From positions 1 through 64,000 of the forward strand of contig NZ_JAIMJB010000017.1 in assembly GCF_021295345.1 (NCBI RefSeq): 64,000 nt of DNA. The letters run 5' to 3'. The translations under genes and the position numbers were made by a program. Numbering within the stretch: the first letter of the stretch is position 1; each line of letters opens with the position of its first letter. Shown in pieces: positions 37,311 to 47,081 of the stretch. The notes beneath the pieces are model-generated. The model saw only the letters and a list, made by a program, of their open reading frames with translations. It had not been told where the DNA came from and did no database searches. This DNA is from Motilimonas eburnea (GTDB taxonomy: Bacteria; Pseudomonadota; Gammaproteobacteria; Enterobacterales; CBDFNC01).

Positions 37311-38702
37311 TCAGTCATCTAGGCTGATAACACCGACACCCGTTGCGGCATCGGGATCATCCACTGCCACTAAGGTGGTTAAGGTGCCTGCGCTGAGGGG
37401 TAACTCAGCTGGGCCAATGGCGATGGTAGAAGGATCTCCCGCTGGTGTGATCATCACATAAGCTGTGCCTGGAGACACGGAAAGCACCGTGCTGTCTCCT
37501 TTATAAGGAATGTTTTTCAAAATCACGTCATCATCACTGGGTGAAGCATCAGCGCTGACGTAAATATCAACATTTCCGGCTAAAGTTGAAGCGTGAATAG
37601 CGCGAAGTTGCGCTTCGGTTGCTACGCGACGAGTTTTATCCACAACAACATAAGTTTCATCATTAGCATTATTGTCGCCTAAGTTACCGATAGCCAGTGC
37701 GGTGTAGGTCATCCCCGCTTCCAATGTGGCACCCGTTAACCCTAGCGCATCAACCACAACGACGGGGTCTGAGCCATTCACCCCCACCGCCACGTCGTAA
37801 TCGCCAGCCGCCAACGCAAGGTAGTCGGTCTTGGCTTTGTAAGCTAAACCGTAGAGAGGCGAGCCCATCTCAGGTGCTGTACCATTGACCCAAATATCCA
37901 CCGCTGGGGCATCTGAAATGGTGTGCACAACACGTAAATCTGCCCCTGTATTGGTATCTTTAACCACCACGGGGCCAGTTCCTGAATCAACCAATAGGTT
38001 TACCGGTGATTCACCCGCCATGGTGTTGGTAACAGCGGCGACGACCCAGTCTGAGCCAGCGGCAATCTCCACAGAACCAGAGTCAAAATAGACGACGCTT
38101 GGATCATCGGCGTTAGTTAAGCGTATTTGGTAAGTGCCAGCTGGCACCTCAACGGCCCCTGTGGCCGCTTTGTAAGGAACATCATCGGCAAATGGGGTGG
38201 CAGCGGTTAAATCAGCTCCCGGCTCGGTGATAAAAATATCCACCGTAGGGGCATCAGGGGCGGCGTGTATGGCTTGCACACGAACGCCTGTTGGCATAAC
38301 GGCATCACGCGACACAATACTTGGACCGAATTCATCGGTATCACCGCTACCAATTTTCGCCGCCTTACCTAACGCGACGATGTTGTACTCCATGTCTTTC
38401 ATTAGGTCTAGGCTGGTTTCAGGAATCACCGTTAAGGTGCTACCGTCGGCGAGAATAGCATCAACTTGTACGGTATGTGTGCCTGCAGGAACAGTGATTT
38501 TGCCTGAAGACTGTTGGTAGTCGACACCTTCTAAGGCGGGCTGACCATCTAACCATACATTCACTTTCGGCGCGTCAGCCGCAGCATGTAAAACGCGAAG
38601 ATAGGCGTTCTCTGCCACAGTGTCATTGTTATCGCTGCTGCCACAAGCAGCTAGAGTGGCAGTGATGACGGATGTTAATAAAATCTTGTTAAACGTTTTC
38701 AT
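37311..38702 (-). CDS. DUF4397 repeat lipoprotein
   Basis: A 463-aa lipoprotein. The signal peptide ends in a lipobox LAAC with the cysteine at residue 20, followed by GSSDNND. The mature part contains about four beta-rich DUF4397 repeats, each with an R-x-(L/V)-H-(A/T) ... P-x-V-D-I/V core (starting near residues 35, 140, 245 and 350), alternating with GTY/GDY strands. Acidic and low in basic residues, like many surface lipoproteins of marine bacteria. Function unknown, perhaps cell-surface adhesion. Single gene with its own terminator. Confidence 0.88.
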   Translation of the reverse strand: MKTFNKILLTSVITATLAACGSSDNNDTVAENAYLRVLHAAADAPKVNVWLDGQPALEGVDYQQSSGKITVPAGTHTVQVDAILADGSTLTVIPETSLDLMKDMEYNIVALGKAAKIGSGDTDEFGPSIVSRDAVMPTGVRVQAIHAAPDAPTVDIFITEPGADLTAATPFADDVPYKAATGAVEVPAGTYQIRLTNADDPSVVYFDSGSVEIAAGSDWVVAAVTNTMAGESPVNLLVDSGTGPVVVKDTNTGADLRVVHTISDAPAVDIWVNGTAPEMGSPLYGLAYKAKTDYLALAAGDYDVAVGVNGSDPVVVVDALGLTGATLEAGMTYTALAIGNLGDNNANDETYVVVDKTRRVATEAQLRAIHASTLAGNVDIYVSADASPSDDDVILKNIPYKGDSTVLSVSPGTAYVMITPAGDPSTIAIGPAELPLSAGTLTTLVAVDDPDAATGVGVISLDD

Positions 38703-38942
38703 GCATTGCTTCCTTGGATGTATCAGTGATTAATTATCTTTATGTTCACTTAAGAGGTTGCATCCACCCATGAATGTATTCCCCTTGCTGAGGCCATTAC
38801 GCCGACATTTAACAATAAGATCACAATTTTTTTTCACTTTATTAGCTTTGTACAGATAGCTACGCCAACCTAAATCACAAGGAATTTGAGTAAGGCAAAA
38901 AAATAGACCATGCTTAATCGAGGATCCTAGTGGGGATAGATA

Positions 38943-39725
38943 ATGAATCACAGACTGATGTTGGCATCCTTACTCTACTTGCTTTATATCCATGGCAGCT
39001 GGGCTGCGACCCTGGCCGTGGTCACCGAAGAATATGCGCCTTATAACTACACCCAGCAAGACGAAATTAAAGGCTTAGCGAGCCAAATTGTAGAGGCTTC
39101 TTTGCAACGGGCAGGTTTTGACTATCACATTAAGGTATTACCTTGGTCTCGTGCCTATCATTTAGCTAAGAGCAACCCAAATACCCTCATTTACAGTATT
39201 AGCCGCACCCATCAGCGCGAGCCTTACTTTCATTGGATTGGCCCAATCGCCTCCATACAGTCACACTTTTTTAGCTTAAAATCACGTCAAGACATCGCCC
39301 CATTCAATCAGCTGAAGGACGCTCGTCAGTATCAAGTCGGCAGCATACGTGATGATTACATTGAGCAATTTTTACTGTTGCATGGATTTACCAAGTTGCA
39401 ACGAAATAACAACCACGAAGCCAACTTAGATAAACTATTACGGGGGCGGATAGACTTGTGGCCAGTCTCTACAGAAACCGCCAGTTATTATCTTGGGTTG
39501 AGAGGTTTATCGCTAGAACAAGAGCTAAAACGGGTACACACCATCAGCGAATTTAGTGGTACGGAACTGTATATGGCCATGGGCCTAGATACTCCCATTG
39601 CCACCGTAGAACAACTGCGTCAGGCGCTTAATGAAATCAAACAGGACGGTACCTATGACAAACTCATCAAACAATATTTTTCTCAACAAGAACGCCAACA
39701 AAATATAAACAAAACAAATAATTAA
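38943..39725 (+). CDS. orphan periplasmic amino-acid-type binding protein
   Basis: A 260-aa SBP_bac_3-like protein. Its signal peptide ends SWAA near residue 21; typical features include VTEEYAPYNYT, the VLPWSRAYHLAK segment and ISRTHQREPYFHW. Such orphan forms are often of unknown ligand. It is the left, intact half of an old tandem duplication: a badly decayed copy of its 3' part is at 41157-41440, and in each unit it is followed by a STAS-like gene. No transport partners are near. Confidence 0.82.
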   Translation: MNHRLMLASLLYLLYIHGSWAATLAVVTEEYAPYNYTQQDEIKGLASQIVEASLQRAGFDYHIKVLPWSRAYHLAKSNPNTLIYSISRTHQREPYFHWIGPIASIQSHFFSLKSRQDIAPFNQLKDARQYQVGSIRDDYIEQFLLLHGFTKLQRNNNHEANLDKLLRGRIDLWPVSTETASYYLGLRGLSLEQELKRVHTISEFSGTELYMAMGLDTPIATVEQLRQALNEIKQDGTYDKLIKQYFSQQERQQNINKTNN

Positions 39726-39867
39726 AAAAAACTAGAAATGATAAGAGCAAGGATAAGAGGCTGTGCAAATTATGATGAGAGAAACACAAAATCAATGCTG
39801 TTCATGCCATATTTAATGCTAACTTAGCGCACCGAGTTTGAATTTAGTTTGCTTCCTGAGGTTTATC

Positions 39868-40190
39868 ATGCCCTTTTCCACAAAACGCAATAATGATGGC
39901 GGTTTAATTGCCAAAGCCACGGGCATTATCTCCTATCAAGATCTTGCCCAGTTCAAAGCCTCGCTGTATCAAACTGCCACTGATGTTAAAAACACCCATT
40001 ATTAAATACTAGATTACACGCCGGATACTTAGCTAGATTTAAGCCACAAAGACATTTGGCAAATCGCGTTAAAAGATAAAGCGGCATTACAAATTAATCC
40101 CCACATGCTGATCGCCATCGTCAGCAATAAAGACGTGATCTATGGCTTGTCGAGAATGTGGAGCGCTTAGACCGAAACCTCCCACCCTAA
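39868..40190 (+). pseudogene. broken copy of the STAS-like gene at 41573
   Basis: It begins with the same ATG and ribosome region as the intact gene and is about 96% identical for some 310 bases. Three single-base changes created stops (CAA to TAA, GAG to TAG, TAT to TAG), and the 3' end after about 40190 is lost or unrecognisable. The 100 bases upstream are also shared with the intact copy. Confidence 0.92.
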
Positions 40191-40471
40191 CGTCGATATA
40201 CAAAACGTGCCTGAATTATACTCAAAACAGCTTGGCTGATTTCTGCTATGACGATATTGAAGAGAGGACTAAATCCATATCCATACGAAGCTACGCCATT
40301 AATTCAATCTTGCAGCCTCACCTATCTGTATATACGAAATGGCATTACACACGTTAAATTCAATGAGTGTACAAATGAATTCGGATCATCTTAACGCATT
40401 GAATACAAAGGGGTAATTACTCCTCATTGGTTTCACCTGTCGGCCTATCACAGCAAGGTAACAGAAAAAAC

Positions 40472-40500
40472 TTGAATATACATTCCAAGGAATGTATATT
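40472..40500 (+). promoter_or_regulatory. promoter with a MarR-type operator between -35 and -10
   Basis: -35 TTGAAT at 40472-40477, 17-base spacer, -10 TATATT at 40495-40500. A perfect palindrome with 12-base arms, AATATACATTCC / GGAATGTATATT separated by AA (40475-40500), covers the promoter. Its core ATTCCAAGGAAT matches the two cores in the marR/nitroreductase promoter at 58582 and 58604. Binding there would block RNA polymerase. Confidence 0.75.
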
Positions 40501-40533
40501 TTTAATCATCAGCTATCAACAAGGACTTCGACA

Positions 40534-41142
40534 ATGACTGCAATTAAAAACACAATCAAGATAATGGCAACAGAGAAGGGTAATGCTCTGTTTTGGTGGA
40601 TCGCAACACTGGTAACCTATGGCTTAACTTCATTAACAAGGATCCCCTTAGATGCGTCTTATGCTGCTTCGCGTTTTCCTGTGCCATTTTATGAAGGTCA
40701 AACAACCTTTGATGCTGTTGAGTTGCAGGGCTACTACGAGTTTATGGTTAATGCGGGTACTTTAGATATATATTGGCAAACACAGTTTATTGATTTTGGC
40801 TTTATTTTGGCCAATGTCTTGAACCTGTTCTGCGCTGGTGTGGCTTGTTATCGCTCGCTCCCAAAAAGCTGGCTCGAAAATAAATTTGGTCAGCTTGTTT
40901 ATGCGTCGATTTGGATAATGCCCCTTGCCCCGATCTTCGATGCATTTGAAAATTTGGCTTCATTTGTGTTACTGAATCAGGTTGGTGATTTATCTCAACC
41001 AATGACGGTTTTCTATTCTTCTTTGGCAAGTATTAAGTTTGCTTTGTTTGTCCTGAGCTACCTTTGGGTAATAGGGGTAGTGGTAAGTGTGTTAATGCAT
41101 AAACTCATCACGCTGGTGAAACCAAAAACGAAGGCCGCGTAA
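40534..41142 (+). CDS. four-helix membrane protein, likely MarR-repressed
   Basis: A 202-aa inner-membrane protein, family not recognised. Hydrophobic helices lie at about 20-36, 92-110, 125-148 and 163-190, with a polar, aromatic region (about 40-90) between the first two that probably faces the periplasm. The ATG at 40534 is preferred: AAGGA lies upstream, whereas the longer frame from 40492 would begin inside the operator. The gene lies within a decayed duplicated block, between a dead STAS copy and a dead binding-protein copy. Its promoter carries the same palindrome as the MarR regulator gene at 58098, so it is perhaps induced by a small toxic molecule. Confidence 0.72.
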   Translation: MTAIKNTIKIMATEKGNALFWWIATLVTYGLTSLTRIPLDASYAASRFPVPFYEGQTTFDAVELQGYYEFMVNAGTLDIYWQTQFIDFGFILANVLNLFCAGVACYRSLPKSWLENKFGQLVYASIWIMPLAPIFDAFENLASFVLLNQVGDLSQPMTVFYSSLASIKFALFVLSYLWVIGVVVSVLMHKLITLVKPKTKAA

Positions 41143-41156
41143 TCATCCTAGAATGA

Positions 41157-41440
41157 CTGATAATGCATTTCGATAAGCTTTTTTGGCACGAATAGACTTG
41201 ATGCCAATCTCAATAGAGCCGCCTGTCATTAACAGACTACACGGCTTATTGCTAGAACAAGACCATAAGTTGTTGCTCCTCACCAATGCATTTGGTGGCA
41301 CGAAATTGTAGGTGACGATTGGACGAGACACACCAATCGCCACCATATAAGAATTGCGCTAAGTCTTTACCGAAATCAAACATGACGGTACCTATGCGCA
41401 GATTCATCAAGCAGAATTAAAATCAATGAACACCAAATAA
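41157..41440 (+). pseudogene. decayed 3' remnant of the binding-protein gene at 38943
   Basis: Alignable by eye with 39415-39725 of the intact gene: ATAGACTTG, GGCTTATTGCTAGAACAAGA, GACACACCAATCGCCACC and ATGACGGTACCTATG are shared, but the frame is broken by stops and indels. It precedes the intact STAS-like gene exactly as the intact binding-protein gene precedes the dead STAS copy. Confidence 0.85.
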
Positions 41441-41572
41441 TTAATGAAAAGACATAAGATAAGACTAGAGAAAAATATGATGAACCAAACACAAAATCAG
41501 TGCCGTTCATGCCATATTTAATGCTAACTTAGCGCACCGAGTTTGAATTTAGTTTGCTACGTGAGGTTTATC

Positions 41573-41977
41573 ATGCCCTTTTCCACAAAACGCAATAATG
41601 ATGGCGGTTTAATTGCCAAAGCCACAGGCATTATCTCCTATCAAGATCTTGCCCAGTTCAAAGCCTCCCTGTATCAAACTGCCACTGATGTTAAAAACAT
41701 CCATTATCAAATCTTAGATTACACGCCGGTTACTGAGCTAGATTTAAGCCACGAAGACATTTGGCAAATCGCGTTAAAAGATAAAGCGGCATTACAAATT
41801 AATCCCCACATGCTGATCGCCATCGTCAGCAATAAAGACGTGATCTATGGCTTGTCGAGAATGTGGAGCGCTTATACCGAAACCTCCCCCCTCAATACGG
41901 GCGTATTTCGTGATTTCTCCGCAGCGGACGAATGGATCATGCAACGCCAAATCGCTCAAGCCCTGAGTATACGTTAA
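41573..41977 (+). CDS. STAS/SpoIIAA-like small cytoplasmic protein
   Basis: A 134-aa protein with an alternating beta/alpha pattern like SpoIIAA-like or STAS proteins: GGLIAKATGIISYQDL, YQILDYTPVTELDLS, and MLIAIVSNKDVIYGLSRMW. It may be a phospho-regulated or ligand-binding partner, but the family assignment is only by pattern. GAGG precedes the ATG at 41573; the frame can be extended to 41543 from TTG. It is the surviving STAS copy of the duplicated pair; the other copy, at 39868, has three stops. Confidence 0.7.
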   Translation: MPFSTKRNNDGGLIAKATGIISYQDLAQFKASLYQTATDVKNIHYQILDYTPVTELDLSHEDIWQIALKDKAALQINPHMLIAIVSNKDVIYGLSRMWSAYTETSPLNTGVFRDFSAADEWIMQRQIAQALSIR

Positions 41978-42047
41978 TATGAAATATATTCATCACCAAT
42001 AGAAATATAATGAGATTGATTCAATTTTAAAAATCTAAAATACTGAT

Positions 42048-42063
42048 AGCCATCTAAACGTCT
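42048..42063. promoter_or_regulatory. tandem MetJ boxes before metE
   Basis: Two adjacent 8-base met boxes, AGCCATCT (42048-42055) and AAACGTCT (42056-42063), match the consensus AGACGTCT at 6 and 7 positions. MetJ with S-adenosylmethionine binds at least two adjacent boxes. They sit 28 bases before the metE ATG, so bound repressor would block transcription. Confidence 0.75.
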
Positions 42064-42090
42064 AACACAAATTACAGGCAGGACACGGAC

Positions 42091-44397
42091 ATGGCTAAAA
42101 TTTCATCCCTTGGGTATCCCCGCATTGGCGACAAACGCCAACTCAAACATGCATTAGAACAATACTGGTCTGGCCAAGCTGACCTAAATCAGCTTCTCGA
42201 AACAGGTAAACAGATCCGTTTACACAATTGGCAAGAACAAGCACAAGCAGGCGTTGAGTTTGTGCCCGTGGGTGATTTTGCTTGGTATGATCACGTGCTC
42301 ACCCTTTCTGCCACTTTTGGCGTGATCCCAGCCAGACACCGCAGCCCTGATGGCCAAATTAACCTAGATACCTTGTTTGCCATGGCGCGTGGTCGTAGCA
42401 ATGCAGCACACGGCGACCATCACGGCTGCTGTCAGCCGCAGTCAGCCGCCTGTGAAATGACCAAATGGTTTGATACTAACTATCACTACCTAGTGCCAGA
42501 ATTTGAAGAAAACCAAAAGTTTGAACTAAGTTACAGTCAGATACTTGATGAAGTAAAAGAAGCCATTGCCGCCGGTTTCCAACCTAAGCCTGTGCTGCTT
42601 GGCCCCATTTCTTACTTGTGGTTAGGCAAGGCCCAAGGCAATTTCAACAAGCTAGATCTATTAGCCAATCTATTGCCTGCCTACCAAGATCTATTAAGCC
42701 AGTTCAAACAACTTGGCGTGACTTGGGTGCAACTCGATGAGCCAGCCTTAGTGCTGGATCTCCCCAAAGAATGGCAAGGGGCTTATCAAACCGCTTACCA
42801 AGCCTTGCAAGCCAACCGCCCTAAACTACTGGTGACAAGCTACTTTGACAGCTTAGCCGACAACCAAGCTCTAGCACTGGCATTACCTATCGATGGCTTA
42901 CATATCGATTTAGTGCGCGCGCCTGAGCAATTAAAACCAATTTTGCAACAATGGCCTGCCGATTGGGTACTGTCTGCGGGTATCATCAATGGTCGCAACA
43001 TTTGGCGCAGCGATCTGCGCAGCGCCTTTAACAAACTCAAGCCGGTAGCAGACCTATTAGGCGACCAACTTTGGCTCAGCCCTTCATGTAGCTTGTTACA
43101 CAGCCCAGTGGATCTGGATTCAGAGCAAAAGCTGGACGCCGAGATTAAACCTTGGCTCGCCTTTGCCAAGCAAAAGCTCAATGAACTTAACCAACTACAG
43201 CAAATTGTTAACGACCCACAAGCCGCAAACAGTCAAACTTGGCTAGCCGAAAGTGATAAAGTGGTTGAACTGCGCGCCACTTCGCCGTTAATTCACAATG
43301 ACGAAGTCAAACAACGGGTGGCAAACCTAACCAGCGCCGCCAGCCAGCGTTACAGTGACTTTGCAACTCGCATCAAGCAGCAGCAAGCGCATTTGAAACT
43401 GCCACCTTACCCGACCACCACCATAGGCTCGTTCCCACAAACGGCCGACATTCGCCAAACCCGCAGTGCCTACAAGCAAGGCAAGATAGATCAAGACCAA
43501 TACATTCAAGCCATGCAGGCCGAGATCCGCCAAGTGGTGGCCGCCCAAGAAGCACTCGATCTCGATGTATTAGTGCATGGTGAGCCAGAGCGTAACGACA
43601 TGGTGGAATATTTTGGTGAACTGCTCGATGGTTTTGCCTTCACTCAATACGGCTGGGTGCAAAGCTATGGCTCGCGTTGTGTTAAGCCGCCTATTATTTA
43701 CGGTGATGTAAAACGTAGCCGTGAATTGTCGGTAAGCTGGAGCACCTTTGCCCAATCCCTAACCCAAAGACCAATGAAAGGCATGCTAACCGGCCCTATC
43801 ACCATCTTATGTTGGAGCTTTAACCGCGACGATATCAGCCGTGAAACCTGTGCCAAACAAATCGCACTGGCCATCCGCGATGAAGTGGTTGCACTCGAAG
43901 AGGCGGGCATCAAGGTGATTCAAATCGATGAGCCGGCCTTGCGTGAAGGCTTACCCCTAAAAGAAGCGGCAAAAACACCGTATCTAGATTGGGCGACCGA
44001 GGCATTTCGCATCAGTGCCAGTGGCGTAAAAGACGAAACGCAAATTCACACCCACATGTGTTACTGCGAATTTAACGATATTTTACCGTCGATTGCCGCC
44101 ATGGATGCTGATGTGATCACCATAGAAACCTCACGCTCTAACATGGAGTTATTGGATGCCTTCGAAGCCTTCCAATATCCCAACGATATCGGCCCAGGTG
44201 TGTATGACATCCACTCACCAAATGTGCCAGAGCAGCAATGGATGGTGGATTTAATTCAAGCCGCCGGACAAAAAATTGCCCCCGAACGCTTGTGGGTCAA
44301 CCCAGATTGCGGCTTAAAAACCCGCAACTGGTCAGAAACCAATGCCGCCCTAAGCAACATGGTGGCAGCCGCTAAGACCTTACGAGCGAATAGCTAA
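42091..44397 (+). CDS. metE: cobalamin-independent methionine synthase
   Basis: A 768-aa enzyme that transfers a methyl group from 5-methyltetrahydropteroyltri-glutamate to homocysteine, the last step of methionine synthesis. It has two TIM-barrel domains: the N-terminal one with the LGYPRIG start and the C-terminal catalytic domain with TTIGSFPQT (about 450). The zinc ligands are visible in HTHMCYCEF (about 650) and NPDCGLKTR (about 735). The expected length is about 755, so this copy is slightly longer. No metR gene adjoins it; tandem MetJ boxes lie directly upstream. Confidence 0.97.
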   Translation: MAKISSLGYPRIGDKRQLKHALEQYWSGQADLNQLLETGKQIRLHNWQEQAQAGVEFVPVGDFAWYDHVLTLSATFGVIPARHRSPDGQINLDTLFAMARGRSNAAHGDHHGCCQPQSAACEMTKWFDTNYHYLVPEFEENQKFELSYSQILDEVKEAIAAGFQPKPVLLGPISYLWLGKAQGNFNKLDLLANLLPAYQDLLSQFKQLGVTWVQLDEPALVLDLPKEWQGAYQTAYQALQANRPKLLVTSYFDSLADNQALALALPIDGLHIDLVRAPEQLKPILQQWPADWVLSAGIINGRNIWRSDLRSAFNKLKPVADLLGDQLWLSPSCSLLHSPVDLDSEQKLDAEIKPWLAFAKQKLNELNQLQQIVNDPQAANSQTWLAESDKVVELRATSPLIHNDEVKQRVANLTSAASQRYSDFATRIKQQQAHLKLPPYPTTTIGSFPQTADIRQTRSAYKQGKIDQDQYIQAMQAEIRQVVAAQEALDLDVLVHGEPERNDMVEYFGELLDGFAFTQYGWVQSYGSRCVKPPIIYGDVKRSRELSVSWSTFAQSLTQRPMKGMLTGPITILCWSFNRDDISRETCAKQIALAIRDEVVALEEAGIKVIQIDEPALREGLPLKEAAKTPYLDWATEAFRISASGVKDETQIHTHMCYCEFNDILPSIAAMDADVITIETSRSNMELLDAFEAFQYPNDIGPGVYDIHSPNVPEQQWMVDLIQAAGQKIAPERLWVNPDCGLKTRNWSETNAALSNMVAAAKTLRANS

Positions 44398-44406
44398 CTA
44401 GTTTGC

Positions 44407-44441
44407 GTCCCTTGGTGCTGATGGCCCACACGCCAAGGGAC
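44407..44441. terminator. hairpin between convergent genes, possible bidirectional terminator
   Basis: Nine-base perfect stem GTCCCTTGG / CCAAGGGAC with a 17-base loop, 10 bases after the metE stop. No clear T run follows on either strand, so it is only a possible terminator. Confidence 0.4.
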
Positions 44442-44465
44442 ACAACATACCTTAAGCAAAGCCAA

Positions 44466-45074
44466 TCACGGCCTAGCGACAAATTGGCTGATCTCGCCAT
44501 TCACGACCAAAAAGCAATCCATCCCTGCGGCCTGCGCGGCAGCTAACCCTGTTTTGGTGTCTTCAAACACCACACATTGCGCGGGCGCTAAGCCCAACTG
44601 CTGCGCCGCCAACAAAAAGGTATCGGGCTCAGGTTTATGCTTGGTGACATCATTGGCACACACCACCGCATCGAGCAGCGAACGCAGTGCTAAGGCATCA
44701 AGAATAAAGTCGGTGGTTTTAGCATCTGCCCCCGTGCCGATGGCAAAACGCTTTTGCCCTTGATATTGCTGTAACAAGCTGAAAGTGGAAGGGATCACTT
44801 CAACCTGATGGCGGATTTCATCAAAATAATTGCGTTTGCTCATCACCAGCTCAAAGGGGTCAAAGCTACGCTGCTGATATTGATTGATTAACTCGGCAAT
44901 GCCATAGGTTGGCGTACCGCCATGGCTATGTAACCAAGCCTCATCATAGGCAAAACCAAAACGCTGCGCCGTTAACTGCCACGCCTTTAAATGCAATTTC
45001 ATCGAATCAACTAAGGTGCCATCCATATCAAAAATGATGCCTTGGTAAGCGTCCAAATTTATTGTTACTGCCAT
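44466..45074 (-). CDS. HAD phosphatase, YqaB/beta-phosphoglucomutase-like
   Basis: A 202-aa HAD-superfamily enzyme. Motif I DMDGTLVDS (nucleophile aspartate near residue 14) is followed by the small helical cap, motif III lysine in KHKPEPDTF, and motif IV FEDTKTG. The layout matches the YqaB fructose-1-phosphatase/beta-PGM subgroup; the substrate is a sugar phosphate but not certain. The ATG at 45074 has GGGGAG upstream; a longer frame from 45101 lacks one. Convergent with metE. Confidence 0.87.
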   Translation of the reverse strand: MAVTINLDAYQGIIFDMDGTLVDSMKLHLKAWQLTAQRFGFAYDEAWLHSHGGTPTYGIAELINQYQQRSFDPFELVMSKRNYFDEIRHQVEVIPSTFSLLQQYQGQKRFAIGTGADAKTTDFILDALALRSLLDAVVCANDVTKHKPEPDTFLLAAQQLGLAPAQCVVFEDTKTGLAAAQAAGMDCFLVVNGEISQFVARP

Positions 45075-45214
45075 CTGTACTCCCCAAAAAGTGATCCTCA
45101 TTACTATGATACGCTAGCTGGATCAAATCTCTTCATTTCAGTTTTTATTTAGTTTTCGAGAACAGCTAACATAACCCATTTGTTATAGTGTCGAGTTAAT
45201 AAGTCCGTTAATCA

Positions 45215-46879
45215 ATGAGTCAGTGGCCCAGCATGTTCAAAGTAATCAATCAGTATGTTCGTGAGAAAGGCAAAAAAACCTTGCCTGCGTTCAGTGCAGC
45301 GTCAGGCACCATGGGCACAGTAGCAGATGTGATGGAGCCCATTGCTCCCTTCGCGCAGTATCTATACTTTGCTTCATTAGGGGCATTATTACTGTTACTG
45401 GGCACAGCGTTAGTCAAAGCCCCTTGGCGCGATCACTTGGCGGGCGCTATTTTGTTCTTTACGGTGTCTGCAGGTATCAACGGCACCATCTATTACTGCC
45501 AAGGCCCGGAGCAACCCAACGGTTTACTCGCCAGCCAAATCGAAGCGGTGGCCAAATTACAAGCGCACTTGGGCATCATGCAGCAATCCTTGACTCAGAT
45601 TGATCAACAAACCAAAGCCATCGCCACCAGCAATGAGCAAATTGCTCAGCACACCCAAACCACGGCGCAAGAAATCGCCAAGTTAAATCAAAACATCGCC
45701 AAACTTGTTGAAGGTAAACAAGAGCTTGCCCTGATTGCCCAGCCAACATCGGCCAGTGATTATTACCAAAACGCACGCCTTTACGAAATCAAGGGCGACT
45801 ACCGCCAAGCCAGACAAGCTTATCTTGCCTATTTTCAATACCAGCAAGACTATATCGACCCCCATTTACGCTACCAAGCCTTCTTAAAAATCCAAGAAGG
45901 CTTTGCCGGCGCCCGGGAAATATACAATGAGCAGTTTCAGCACCAAACCAGTGCCACCGTCGACTTTGCTAAAGCCATGCTGTTTGAAACTGGGCAGCGC
46001 CAAGCTGCGCTAAAAGAGATTGTCGCGGCCCAGCCAAACTTTACCCCAGCTTGGTATGAATTATCACGGCTCCATTCCAGCGCCCTGTTAGGCCGTCAAA
46101 CCAGCGAACATAAGCTGCTGGAAAAACAATATTTAGAACAGGTCATTAGCCTTAACGAGCAAGGCCAATGGCTAAAATATTACCTCGACCAAGAGCAGTT
46201 TAATCGCCATCTCGACGATGCCTTAAGCCGCTTTAAGCTCGCCGAAACCCGCTCTGAAACTGGCCTTAAGCAAACCCTTACCTTTACCCCCAGCTTAAGT
46301 AATCTGGGCTTTCAACTGGAGCTGCAATACCTAGACACGCCGCAACAAATCCTCTACAAAACCGCAGAGATGAGCGAGTTTCAGAGCACGGGGCAAGGCC
46401 ATTGGCGCGATCCCGAAACCGGCCTCTTGGTCCCCAACACCTCCATCACCTTGGCGAAAAACATTCAGTCACCGCAGGCAATCCAATTCAAACTGGTCGA
46501 CGCCAGTGGTCATGTCAGCCAAGTTTATCAATATCACTTTGACGCCCAGCAACACGCCGCACAGGCACAACAGCAAATGCTCGAAATGACCAAAAATGCT
46601 TGGCTGCTACTACGCGATTTTGACGGTGAAACCTTGGTCTATTTTAGCCAACTAGCCAGCAGTCGCTGCGCCATCAGTGCCGTCCACTATTCCATTAACA
46701 GTGACCAGCTTGACCAACAAATCCAGCTGCCGCCTTGTGATCTGCAAGATCCCTTTAGCCTGCCCGACGACTTTGCCAGCTATTTTAAGGCCAGCGCGGA
46801 TACCCAATCCATTAGCATTCAGCTGACTTACCAAAATCAGCAAAAGTCGACGGTTGAAACCTTTCGAAAGGGGCTGTAA
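45215..46879 (+). CDS. unrecognised membrane protein with coiled coil and TPR-like helices
   Basis: A 554-aa protein, family not recognised. Two hydrophobic helices (about 49-67 and 73-94) anchor it, followed by a predicted coiled coil rich in Q, E and I (about 108-172) and then helical repeats resembling TPR (about 180-300: YYQNARLYEIKGDYRQARQ and similar). The last 220 residues look beta-rich with alternating polar strands. The membrane topology leaves the large C-terminal part on one side. The start could be the ATG at 45215 or 45233. It stands alone, between a HAD phosphatase and a chemoreceptor, and may be a scaffold. Confidence 0.7.
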   Translation: MSQWPSMFKVINQYVREKGKKTLPAFSAASGTMGTVADVMEPIAPFAQYLYFASLGALLLLLGTALVKAPWRDHLAGAILFFTVSAGINGTIYYCQGPEQPNGLLASQIEAVAKLQAHLGIMQQSLTQIDQQTKAIATSNEQIAQHTQTTAQEIAKLNQNIAKLVEGKQELALIAQPTSASDYYQNARLYEIKGDYRQARQAYLAYFQYQQDYIDPHLRYQAFLKIQEGFAGAREIYNEQFQHQTSATVDFAKAMLFETGQRQAALKEIVAAQPNFTPAWYELSRLHSSALLGRQTSEHKLLEKQYLEQVISLNEQGQWLKYYLDQEQFNRHLDDALSRFKLAETRSETGLKQTLTFTPSLSNLGFQLELQYLDTPQQILYKTAEMSEFQSTGQGHWRDPETGLLVPNTSITLAKNIQSPQAIQFKLVDASGHVSQVYQYHFDAQQHAAQAQQQMLEMTKNAWLLLRDFDGETLVYFSQLASSRCAISAVHYSINSDQLDQQIQLPPCDLQDPFSLPDDFASYFKASADTQSISIQLTYQNQQKSTVETFRKGL

Positions 46880-47081
46880 AAGGGATTAATAGCCGCAAGG
46901 CTGTTTTTTCGACACCAATAGCAGTTAGTTCGCGCCACTGACTGCTGGTTTACTGCGAGTTCATTGTTAGCTCGCTGCCAGCTCACATTTTTCTACCTAC
47001 TCGCTCCATCCCCGCTATTTATCATCTATTTTTAATTTAGCCCTATTTAGGGCGAGGATTAACCCGTTATAAGGTCACACC

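Noticed and set aside
40142-40357. 71-codon frame
   Set aside because: It begins inside the broken STAS copy and continues into non-coding DNA in another frame.
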